Assembly: GCF_030811655.1 (NCBI RefSeq)
Contig: NZ_JAUSRE010000002.1
Coordinates: 62,001-126,000 of the forward strand
DNA: 64,000 bases
Direction of reading: 5' to 3'
Source: Pseudarthrobacter enclensis
Lineage (GTDB): Bacteria > Actinomycetota > Actinomycetes > Actinomycetales > Micrococcaceae
A model generated the notes under the pieces. That model searched no databases and had not been told where the DNA came from. It saw nothing but the letters and a program-made list of their open reading frames with translations. The translations under genes were made by a program, and so were the position numbers. Shown here one piece after another: positions 1 through 6,519 of this stretch; position 1 is the first letter of the stretch; each line of letters opens with the position of its first letter.

Positions 1-485
1 ACGGTCGGGGCCAGGAGCGGTGCCACCCCGATCACCAGCATCAGCCGGGACAGCAGCCGGGCTGCGGCGGAGCCGACGAACCGGTCGCGGATGACGGCGA
101 GGGCCACCACGGCGGCGGCCGCGTTGAAAAAGCCCTGCAGCACGCGCAGCCCTGTGAGCGTTTCGATGTTTGGCGTCATGGAGCACAACAGCGAGATGGC
201 GACGTGAAGTGAGATGCCGATGAGCAGCGGCAGCCGCCGCCCAAACCGGTCCGAGAAGGGGCCGATGACCAGCTGGCCGATGCCGGCGCCCACGAGCGTT
301 CCGGACAACGTCAGCTGGGCGGCCGCCTGCGTGGTGTGGAGGTCCGCCTCCACGGCGGGCAGGGAGGGCAGGTACATGTCCGTGGTGAGCGCCGGAAGCG
401 CCGCCAGGGCCCCGAGCATGAGCACATACTTGAAACTGCGCGGTGCCTGCCTGCTGGAGTTTTGGGGATGGGATGGTTCCGTCAT
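1..485 (-). CDS. Bcr/CflA-type MFS drug exporter, N-terminal part only
   Basis: The reading frame is open from an ATG at 485 to the window edge and gives about 161 residues of the N-terminal half of a major facilitator. After a short hydrophilic start comes a first membrane segment followed by TTDMYLPSLPAV, the signature of the Bcr/CflA (bicyclomycin/chloramphenicol) drug:proton antiporters. Next come a second membrane segment and the motif-A loop GPFSDRFGRR between TM2 and TM3, then TM3, TM4 and an R-x-x-Q-G motif (LRVLQGF). AGGTAGG lies about 7 nt before the ATG and supports the start. The C-terminal half is outside the window, so the substrate cannot be judged; multidrug efflux is inferred from family only. 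Confidence 0.85.
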   Translation of the reverse strand, partial: MTEPSHPQNSSRQAPRSFKYVLMLGALAALPALTTDMYLPSLPAVEADLHTTQAAAQLTLSGTLVGAGIGQLVIGPFSDRFGRRLPLLIGISLHVAISLLCSMTPNIETLTGLRVLQGFFNAAAAVVALAVIRDRFVGSAAARLLSRLMLVIGVAPLLAPT

Positions 486-535
486 GCGGCAACCTACCTT
501 GTGTGGGCGCTTGGGTCCGCCGCATGGCTTGGGCG

Positions 536-547
536 GGTCAGCTGACC
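536..547. promoter_or_regulatory. 12-bp perfect palindrome upstream of the MFS gene
   Basis: GGTCAGCTGACC reads the same on both strands and lies about 50 bp upstream of the MFS start, in the 137-bp gap before the pabB stop. Its position suits a repressor operator, but no adjacent regulator is visible and a 12-bp palindrome can arise by chance in GC-rich DNA. Confidence 0.25.
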
Positions 548-622
548 ATCAGGTGCCTACCCCCGGCTGGTTCCTCCTAAACGGTCGTCCGCACTGTGGA
601 TAGGGGAACCGGTCACCTGGAA

Positions 623-2719
623 TCAGTCGTCGGGGAAGTCCGCACCGAGGGTGGAGAGCACCCCGTGGGCCTTTGTACGGATCTCCTCATATTCATCGTC
701 CGGTACGGAATCCGACGTGATGGCGCCCCCGACGCCGAGGGACAGTTCAGCCGTTGCGTCACCCGTCGTGCTGACCACCAGGGTCCGGATGGCGACGGCG
801 AGGTCCGCCGCCCCGTTGAGCGAAAAGTAGCCGATGGCGCCCGAGTAGAGGCCGCGGGGCCCGGCTTCGAGCTGGTCCAGGATGGCCATGGTGCTGATCT
901 TCGGGGCACCGGTCATGGAACCGGCCGGGAAGCACGCTGCCACCGCCTCCGCCCGCAGGGCACCGGGAAGGAGGCGGGCGTCGATGGTGCTGACCATTTG
1001 ATGGACCGTGGCGTAGGTTTCGATCGCACACAGCCTGCTGACGGTCACCGATCCGGGCTCGGCAAAGTGGCTCAGGTCGTTGCGCAGCAGGTCCACGATC
1101 ATGATGTTCTCGGCCCTGTCCTTCAGGGACGTGGCCAGGTCGGTGCGCAATTGCCGGTCCTCTTCCGGGTCGGCAGCCCGGCGCCGGGTGCCCTTGATCG
1201 GCTCGGCGCGCATCCCGCCGTCGGACGCTATCTTCAGGAACCGCTCGGGCGAGGTGCTGGCCACAGAGAGTTCTCCCAGCCGCAGGTAGCTGGCGAACGG
1301 GGCCGGGTTCCTCCGGCGCAAGGCCAGGTAGGTGGTCCAGGGATCCAGCGAGGCGGCCGGGATCCGGGCCTCGAGGGTGGTGGTCAGGCAGACCTCGTAG
1401 GTGTTTCCCTCGGCGATCTGGTGCTGGGCGGCGGTGATCTTCTCCCGGTACCGTTTGCCCGTGTCCCGGCTCCGGAAGACAGGCGGTTCAGGAAGTACGA
1501 CGCCGGTGCTGGCGCCGGCTTCCGCTGCTCGGCCAGGATCGGCGCGGATCGCGGCATTCTCAACAGCCGCGCGTGCCTGAGCCAGCCACTCGCCGGCGTC
1601 GGGAGCTTCCAGGGCCAGGAGCCAGACGGCACCATCGGCGTGGTCCAGGACCAGCGCCCGGCCGGCAAAGATCAGGGCGGCATCCGGCGTGGGCGCCGAA
1701 ACGTCGCTGCCGCCGGTTTCACGCTTGAGCTCGTAGCCGAGGCAGCCGAGCCAGCCCAAGGTGAACTCGCCGGGGTATCCGTCCGGGACGGCCACCGCCC
1801 GCCGGCCCCACACAGTGTCCAGCCAGCGGAAGAACGGGCCCGGAACGGTGGCCGTGCACGAGCCCGCCTTGATCCGGCTTACGCCTGCCCGGTGCGTCAC
1901 CAACTGGCCGAACGTTCCGCCGTCGTCCGCCATGATGCTGAACCGGCTGCGCTCCGCTGCCGTCCGTGCTGCCTGGTCCCCCGCGTCCTGTCCAGCGTCG
2001 TCCTTGCCGGCAGCCGCATTCGAGGAATCCAGCCAGACGGCATTGGCAGAGCGGCCGTACAGGGCGTGGAACAGCGCGGGCGCATCGGGGATGGCTGTCA
2101 GGCGCTCGGCATGCAGGCGCAGGCCGCGGCGTGCGGACAGTTCAGGCGCCAGCGCGGGTGCCAGGGCGGGCAGATAGGGGAGGAGCTGCAGCAGCTCGGC
2201 CGGAGCGGAGCCGTCGGCAAGGCTGTGGACCCGGAGGTCCGCATGGCCGGGGACGTCGTCGCGGCCCAGCCACTCGTCCTCCTGCGCTGCCCACTGGTCC
2301 CAGTACGGCTCATACGCCGCCCCGTCGCGGTCCAGCGCCCGCGTCCTGCGGATGTCGTCGGGAGACTCCGCCCAGATCACTGCTTGGAGCATCGGCCGGG
2401 CTGCCTCTGCCGCTGCCCCCACTCCCTCGATAATCACGATCTCCGCGGGCAGCGTCACCCTGGTGTCGCCGTCGTAATGGTTCTTCCAGTCCCAGCTTGT
2501 CCAGGTGGCGGCCTCGCCGCGGCTCAGCGGTGTAAGGACTGTTGTGACATAGCGTTCGACGCCGGCCGCCAGGCCGTTCCAGCCGGGGTAGATGTCTTCA
2601 AGGTGGAACAGTGAGACCTTATGGTGGGCGCGGAGCCTGGCCGCAAGCTCGACGGCGAGGGTGGTCTTCCCTGCGCCGGAACGCCCGTCGACGGCGATGA
2701 TGACGGGGGCTGGGCTCAT
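623..2719 (-). CDS. pabB: Aminodeoxychorismate synthase component I with an N-terminal P-loop kinase-like domain
   Basis: This 698-residue protein has two parts. Residues 1 to about 180 form a P-loop NTPase of the uridine-kinase type: Walker A GRSGAGKT at 12-19, an acidic strand with LFHLEDIYPGW, and IVIIEGVGAA as a Walker-B-like strand. From about residue 210 on it is a chorismate-binding enzyme. PIKGT, with Lys509, is the motif and catalytic lysine that separate aminodeoxychorismate synthase from anthranilate synthase, followed by DLLRNDL and GSMTGAPK. The PabB part makes 4-amino-4-deoxychorismate for folate, using ammonia from a PabA glutaminase, which is not encoded next to it. Usual PabB is about 450 residues. 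What the kinase-like part does is unknown to me. Confidence 0.9.
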   Translation of the reverse strand: MSPAPVIIAVDGRSGAGKTTLAVELAARLRAHHKVSLFHLEDIYPGWNGLAAGVERYVTTVLTPLSRGEAATWTSWDWKNHYDGDTRVTLPAEIVIIEGVGAAAEAARPMLQAVIWAESPDDIRRTRALDRDGAAYEPYWDQWAAQEDEWLGRDDVPGHADLRVHSLADGSAPAELLQLLPYLPALAPALAPELSARRGLRLHAERLTAIPDAPALFHALYGRSANAVWLDSSNAAAGKDDAGQDAGDQAARTAAERSRFSIMADDGGTFGQLVTHRAGVSRIKAGSCTATVPGPFFRWLDTVWGRRAVAVPDGYPGEFTLGWLGCLGYELKRETGGSDVSAPTPDAALIFAGRALVLDHADGAVWLLALEAPDAGEWLAQARAAVENAAIRADPGRAAEAGASTGVVLPEPPVFRSRDTGKRYREKITAAQHQIAEGNTYEVCLTTTLEARIPAASLDPWTTYLALRRRNPAPFASYLRLGELSVASTSPERFLKIASDGGMRAEPIKGTRRRAADPEEDRQLRTDLATSLKDRAENIMIVDLLRNDLSHFAEPGSVTVSRLCAIETYATVHQMVSTIDARLLPGALRAEAVAACFPAGSMTGAPKISTMAILDQLEAGPRGLYSGAIGYFSLNGAADLAVAIRTLVVSTTGDATAELSLGVGGAITSDSVPDDEYEEIRTKAHGVLSTLGADFPDD

Positions 2720-2829
2720 GGACTAGAGCGTACCGTTTTCCCTTGGCAGCTTTCATCCATGAACGGCGCTTTGCCGGGAGGCATTCCTCCTGCCGGGTTG
2801 CACCGGTTCTTTCCTGCGACGGGACCCAG

Positions 2830-3363
2830 CTAGTGCGGCTGAAGCTGGGTGTTCTGCAGGACAGCTGCCTTGATGTGCCGGACCAGGCCGGGCAGGGCGG
2901 CGTGGATCTGGTGCCACACGGCATCGAAGTCCGCGTGGCCGCCGTACCAGGGGTCCTCAATGCCTTGGTCCAGCCGGTCCCGCTCCGCCATGGCGGGATC
3001 GAAACTGCGGAGCATGTGTATCTTGCCCAGGGAATCCTGGTCCGGCGCCGCTTGGCTCAGCCAGGCAAAGTGGTCGATGTCGAGGGCCAGGATCAGGTCT
3101 CGCTCGTGGAACCAGTCCGGCTCCCATTCGCGCGCGATGTGGTGTTCCGAGGCCAGCTGGGTTGCAGCGAGCCGGCGCGCTGCCCGGGGATCGATGGGAC
3201 GCCCGGCCTCGTAGCCGGTGATTCCGGCGGAGTCCACCTCCACCAACCCGTCAAGGCCCTCGCGTTCCAGTGCTGCCTTGAGCATGAGCTCGGCCATGGG
3301 GGACCGGCAGATATTGCCCGTGCAGACGGTGATGACGCGGTATGCGCTCGACGTTGAGTCCAT
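2830..3363 (-). CDS. Low-molecular-weight protein-tyrosine phosphatase
   Basis: A 177-residue protein with the phosphatase P-loop CTGNICRS near its N-terminus (the C-x5-R-S/T nucleophile loop) and the general-acid aspartate in EDPWYGG near the C-terminus, both standard for low-molecular-weight protein-tyrosine phosphatases. The frame extends 31 codons further upstream, but the family begins just before the first strand, so the ATG at 3363 (MDSTSSAYRV) is preferred. It lies 110 bp upstream of pabB on the same strand, with no sign of functional linkage. In actinobacteria such enzymes act on tyrosine-phosphorylated proteins or in exopolysaccharide control; the target here is not shown. Confidence 0.88.
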   Translation of the reverse strand: MDSTSSAYRVITVCTGNICRSPMAELMLKAALEREGLDGLVEVDSAGITGYEAGRPIDPRAARRLAATQLASEHHIAREWEPDWFHERDLILALDIDHFAWLSQAAPDQDSLGKIHMLRSFDPAMAERDRLDQGIEDPWYGGHADFDAVWHQIHAALPGLVRHIKAAVLQNTQLQPH

Positions 3364-3417
3364 GCCCCCAAGCATGCGCGCATCCGATCGCTCTTGGCTA
3401 GCCGTCGGTTCACATTG

Positions 3418-3435
3418 CTTTACAGCCTTGTAAAG
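3418..3435. promoter_or_regulatory. Palindrome upstream of the phosphatase gene
   Basis: CTTTACA-N4-TGTAAAG is a perfect 7-bp inverted repeat in the 176-bp gap between the lysE-type gene and the phosphatase, about 55 bp before the phosphatase ATG. It is AT-rich against its surroundings, so it is a plausible operator or part of a promoter (TTTACA could be a -35 on the minus strand). No cognate regulator is evident. The rest of this gap shows nothing else I can name. Confidence 0.35.
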
Positions 3436-3539
3436 ATGCATGACGGGCGCCGGCATGGGTACGTCCCACGATGGTGCCCGTGGTCGGCGTCAGCAGCTCC
3501 GTTTGCTTGGTGGTTGAGCAGCTCCAGCCGGGGCCTCGG

Positions 3540-4163
3540 TCAGTGGATCAGGGCCAGCAGGATGCCGACAGCCACGAACAGGACGCCGAACACCCTGCTG
3601 AGGACCATTTGCCCCTGGTCCGTGGTGGTGAAGCGCTGGAATGACTTCGCCGCGGCGGCAAAGAAGAACCACATGACCAGGATGTCGATGGCCACGATGG
3701 TGGCCGTCAGAACCGCATACTGCGTGACCAGTGGCTGGTCCGGGCGGATGAACTGCGGCGTGAAGGCGAGGAAGAATACGATCGCTTTGGGATTGAGCAG
3801 GTTCACCCAAAAGCCGCGCCGGAAGATGGACCAGGCGGGCTCGTTGCTGAGCGCGGCGGCCTGCTCCTGTGCGGCGGATGGCTTGCTGAGGAACTGGCGG
3901 ATGCCCAGGTAGACGAGGTAGGCCGCCCCGGCGTAGCGGATCACGTTGAAGGCGAGGGGCGAGCTGGCCACGAGCACGCCGACGCCCAGGGCCACAATCA
4001 GCACGTGGACGATGAGGGCTGCCTGCTGCCCGAGGATCCCCCAGATGGAGCGCCGGAATCCGGCATTCAGGGAGTTGCTCATGGTGTTGATGGCCCCGGC
4101 TCCGGGGGTGAAGCTGATGAGGGCGCCGGCACCCGCCAGGGCCAGCCACAGGGAAAATTGCAC
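3540..4163 (-). CDS. LysE/RhtB-family amino acid exporter
   Basis: A 207-residue membrane protein starting with GTG at 4163. The N-terminal helix ends in ISFTPGAGAINTMSNSLNAGFRRS, the conserved TPGP-like loop of the LysE/RhtB exporters. There are about six hydrophobic segments, with NLLNPKAIVFFLAF in the middle of the chain being another family hallmark. The family exports amino acids or related metabolites such as lysine, threonine or homoserine lactone; the substrate cannot be told from sequence. No regulator of the LysG type is adjacent. Confidence 0.88.
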   Translation of the reverse strand: MQFSLWLALAGAGALISFTPGAGAINTMSNSLNAGFRRSIWGILGQQAALIVHVLIVALGVGVLVASSPLAFNVIRYAGAAYLVYLGIRQFLSKPSAAQEQAAALSNEPAWSIFRRGFWVNLLNPKAIVFFLAFTPQFIRPDQPLVTQYAVLTATIVAIDILVMWFFFAAAAKSFQRFTTTDQGQMVLSRVFGVLFVAVGILLALIH

Positions 4164-4208
4164 TGATCAATCTTATGGCCAAGGCCGGTTGTCCATGGCG
4201 GGGAACCC

Positions 4209-4601
4209 TTACCAGAGCGTGGAAACCGGCTCGAAGGCCCTCAGATGATCGTCGGCGGTGACAAGCGTGAACCCTTCCACCATGGCCTGGGCCGCCAGCA
4301 TCCGGTCGAACGGGTCCTTGTGATCCCAGTCCAGCTGCCCTGCGGCAAGTGCGTGTGGCGAGCTTACCCCGATCTCGGAGGCGTAAAGGTGGGCAACCTG
4401 GCGCCCGAAGCTGGTGACGATCGCAGCTCCGGAGGGGAGCTTTCCCTGCCGGTGCTTATAGGACAGCTCATAGGCTGTCACCGGTGAGACGAAGACCTGG
4501 TTTTCGAGTTTCGTGATCGCATTCCGGGCTTTGGATGAGAGTTTCCTGGGCTCGGCGATCGCCCACAGGAACACATGGGTATCCAGCAGCAGCTGCGTCA
4601 C
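4209..4601 (-). CDS. vapC: PIN-domain toxin (VapC type)
   Basis: A 130-residue PIN-domain protein, the usual length for VapC. The acidic residues expected for the metal-dependent RNase site are visible: Asp in LLLDTHVFLW, Glu in SPVTAYELSYK and Asp in VTADDHL near the C-terminus. It starts with GTG at 4601 and overlaps the antitoxin stop by four bases (GTGA), which indicates translational coupling. VapC toxins cut tRNA or rRNA when the antitoxin is lost. The DTHVFLWA start places it with the type II pairs whose antitoxin is of the Phd/YefM fold. Confidence 0.88.
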   Translation of the reverse strand: MTQLLLDTHVFLWAIAEPRKLSSKARNAITKLENQVFVSPVTAYELSYKHRQGKLPSGAAIVTSFGRQVAHLYASEIGVSSPHALAAGQLDWDHKDPFDRMLAAQAMVEGFTLVTADDHLRAFEPVSTLW

Positions 4602-4822
4602 TCGGCAACTCCCATTTCCTCGTCAGTCCAAGGCTCGTAAAAGTCGTCGGGTATGTGGAGCGGAGCAAGGAAGCCCAGCTCCCGCTTGAGGGGCCGCTCT
4701 ATTTTGACCAGCCGCGCAACGGGCCTGCCGGACTTGGCTATGACCACGTCCTCACCGCGCTCCACAAGGTTCAACAGCTCGGAAAGGCGGGTCTTGGCTT
4801 CTTGGACGTTGTATTGCCCCAT
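4598..4822 (-). CDS. Phd/YefM-type antitoxin
   Basis: A 74-residue protein beginning MGQYNVQEAKTRLSELL, the standard opening of Phd/YefM antitoxins, followed by GEDVVIAKSGRPVARLV, the end of the DNA-binding fold. The C-terminal tail is acidic and proline-rich (the toxin-binding part). The frame stays open 25 codons further upstream, but this ATG starts where the family starts. No Shine-Dalgarno motif precedes it, and a perfect inverted repeat abuts the start codon, so the mRNA may be leaderless. The gene is followed by vapC with a four-base overlap. Confidence 0.85.
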   Translation of the reverse strand: MGQYNVQEAKTRLSELLNLVERGEDVVIAKSGRPVARLVKIERPLKRELGFLAPLHIPDDFYEPWTDEEMGVAE

Positions 4823-4846
4823 GTTGACCAAGTCTACTTGGTCAAC
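4823..4846. promoter_or_regulatory. Toxin-antitoxin autoregulation operator
   Basis: A perfect inverted repeat with 11-bp arms and a 2-bp spacer, GTTGACCAAGT-ct-ACTTGGTCAAC, touches the antitoxin start codon. On the coding (minus) strand a TAGACT hexamer inside it could serve as a -10 element about a dozen bases before the ATG. Type II antitoxins normally repress their own operon through such palindromes, so this is the likely operator. Confidence 0.65.
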
Positions 4847-4964
4847 CTCCACCGCAGTAGGTTCGGACCAGTAGCCGTTGTCGCCGAAGTACGTCATGTC
4901 CCGAGGCTACGTGCGGCCAATCCTGCGCAGGGAAGGAAGTTCCGGCTATGTGGACAACCAGGGA

Positions 4965-5783
4965 TCAGGCCCGGGCAATCACCTCGCCGTTCGGGATCAG
5001 GAACCAGCCGTCGTCCGTGGAACCCCAGCGGTGCCAGCCGGCCGAAATCCGGGCAAGGTCCGCCGCGTTGGCGAATCCGTACTCCAGTGCCTGCTCAGCG
5101 AAGGCGGAATGCAGGACCCGTTCGCCCCAGACGCGCGCCTGCCAGCGGCGCTGCTGGGCTGTGGCGTACAGCCAGTTGCTGCTGGTGGGAGCGACGTCGG
5201 TGAAACCCGCTGACTGGGCCCAGCTGACCAGCCGCCGCCCGGCGTCGGGCTCTGCTCCGTTGCGCCGGGCGATCCGCTGGTACAGATCCATCCATTCGTC
5301 CAGTTCCGGAATTTCCGGGTACCAGCTCATCCCGTGGAAGTCGGCGTCGCGGACCGCCACGATGCCGCCAGGCTTGGCCACCCGCCGCATCTCCCGGAGT
5401 GCCTCCACTGGGTCCGTGAGGTGCTGGAGCACCTGGTGTGCGTGGACGACGTCGAACGTTTCGTCGGGGAAGTCCAGGTCGTAGATGTTGCCCGCCACGA
5501 ACTCGACGTTGCGCACTTCCCGCTCTACGGCGAGTGCCTGTGCCTGGGCGATGACGTCAGGCGAGCGGTCCAGGCCGGTGACATGGCCCGGGCTGACAAG
5601 GGCGGCGAAATCGCAGGTGATGGTTCCGGGCCCGCAGCCGACGTCGAGCAGGGTTGACCCGGGTGTGAGGTACGGGAGAACGAAGGCGGCCGAGTTCTCG
5701 GCGGTGCGGGCGGCATGGGCCCGGACCACGGACTCGTGGTGGCCGTGCGTGTAAACGTCTTCTTCAGGCTGCTGCGCACTCAT
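4965..5783 (-). CDS. Class I SAM-dependent methyltransferase
   Basis: A 272-residue methyltransferase of the UbiE/Methyltransf_11 type. Motif I is LLDVGCGPGTITCDFA, followed by GLDRSPDVIAQA (the acidic end of strand 2 that binds the ribose), NIYDLDFPDETFDVVHAHQVLQHL, and the post-motif REMRRVAKPGG. The ATG at 5783 is chosen over an in-frame TTG two codons earlier. The methyl acceptor is not predictable, since the family covers quinones, small molecules and antibiotics. It stands alone between the toxin-antitoxin pair and the marR-type regulator. Confidence 0.85.
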   Translation of the reverse strand: MSAQQPEEDVYTHGHHESVVRAHAARTAENSAAFVLPYLTPGSTLLDVGCGPGTITCDFAALVSPGHVTGLDRSPDVIAQAQALAVEREVRNVEFVAGNIYDLDFPDETFDVVHAHQVLQHLTDPVEALREMRRVAKPGGIVAVRDADFHGMSWYPEIPELDEWMDLYQRIARRNGAEPDAGRRLVSWAQSAGFTDVAPTSSNWLYATAQQRRWQARVWGERVLHSAFAEQALEYGFANAADLARISAGWHRWGSTDDGWFLIPNGEVIARA

Positions 5784-5812
5784 AACCAAACGCTACCCCT
5801 TGCGGGGGCCCG

Positions 5813-6313
5813 CTACCCGGATTCCGTCCTGGCCGCCACGGTGGCATCGATCATGGCCGTCATGAAGCGCGTGACGGTTTCCAGTTCCGCTTCGGAGAAC
5901 CCTGCCATGGCGGTGCCCATGTGCTGCGCCAGCGGGGCGAAGATGGCCCCGCCCTCCTGGAAGGCCTTTGGAGTCATCTTCAGCTGGACCTGCCGCCGGT
6001 CCGTACTGTGCCGCTCACGGACCACGTGTCCGGAGCTGTCCAGCCGGTCGATCAGCGCCGTGGTGGCCGGCGAACTCAGGTTGAGTTCCTTCCGCAGCAG
6101 GCCCGGCGTCACCACGTTGCCCCGTGCCGTATGCCGCATGATCACAGCCAGGGCGTTCATGTCAGTGCGGTGCATGTCCTTGCGCTCCCCGGCGGCATCG
6201 ACGTAGCGGTTCGCTTCAATGGTGAACTCCTGCAGGATCCTGAGCAGGGGATGGCCGAACTCCGGGCCCGACCGCTCGAAGGGGGATGGCGGGGGAGCGC
6301 TCTTTCCTTCCAT
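5813..6313 (-). CDS. MarR-family transcriptional regulator
   Basis: A 166-residue winged-helix regulator. The recognition region is LLRKELNLSSPATTALIDRLDSSGHVVRERHSTDRRQVQLKMT, including the DRR wing typical of MarR proteins. Of several possible starts the ATG at 6313 is preferred because GGGAGG lies 7 nt upstream. It is transcribed away from the MMPL exporter at 6520, and the gap holds a palindrome, so it probably represses both itself and the exporter in response to a small lipophilic or aromatic ligand. Confidence 0.88.
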   Translation of the reverse strand: MEGKSAPPPSPFERSGPEFGHPLLRILQEFTIEANRYVDAAGERKDMHRTDMNALAVIMRHTARGNVVTPGLLRKELNLSSPATTALIDRLDSSGHVVRERHSTDRRQVQLKMTPKAFQEGGAIFAPLAQHMGTAMAGFSEAELETVTRFMTAMIDATVAARTESG

Positions 6314-6437
6314 CTCCACCTCCCTGTCGTTCCGTGCCGGGCCACTTTCTGAGCCGGCGTCCTGACGGATATTACTCCAGCGCGGGACATCGCCTGCTGA
6401 CGTTGCTGCTGACCGGATCACACAATCCGCATAAAGC

Positions 6438-6477
6438 TTGACTGGCACTTATCTCTATGGTGGAGATAATCTATGCT
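6438..6477. promoter_or_regulatory. Divergent marR/MMPL operator-promoter region
   Basis: The palindrome TTATCTC-N7-GAGATAA (6449-6469) has perfect 7-bp arms and 21-bp total size, which fits a MarR dimer site. TTGACT at 6438 and GATAAT at 6465 are possible promoter hexamers for the exporter, although their spacing (21 bp) is longer than ideal. The palindrome would cover the promoter, as expected for repression. Confidence 0.5.
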
Positions 6478-6519
6478 GGAAACAAATATTACTCCCCCTG
6501 CTCGTGGACGGAAGGCATC

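Noticed and set aside
596..2614. A 672-residue open frame opposite pabB
   Set aside because: Antisense artefact of third-position GC bias; no recognisable motif, while the minus strand encodes a clear PabB.
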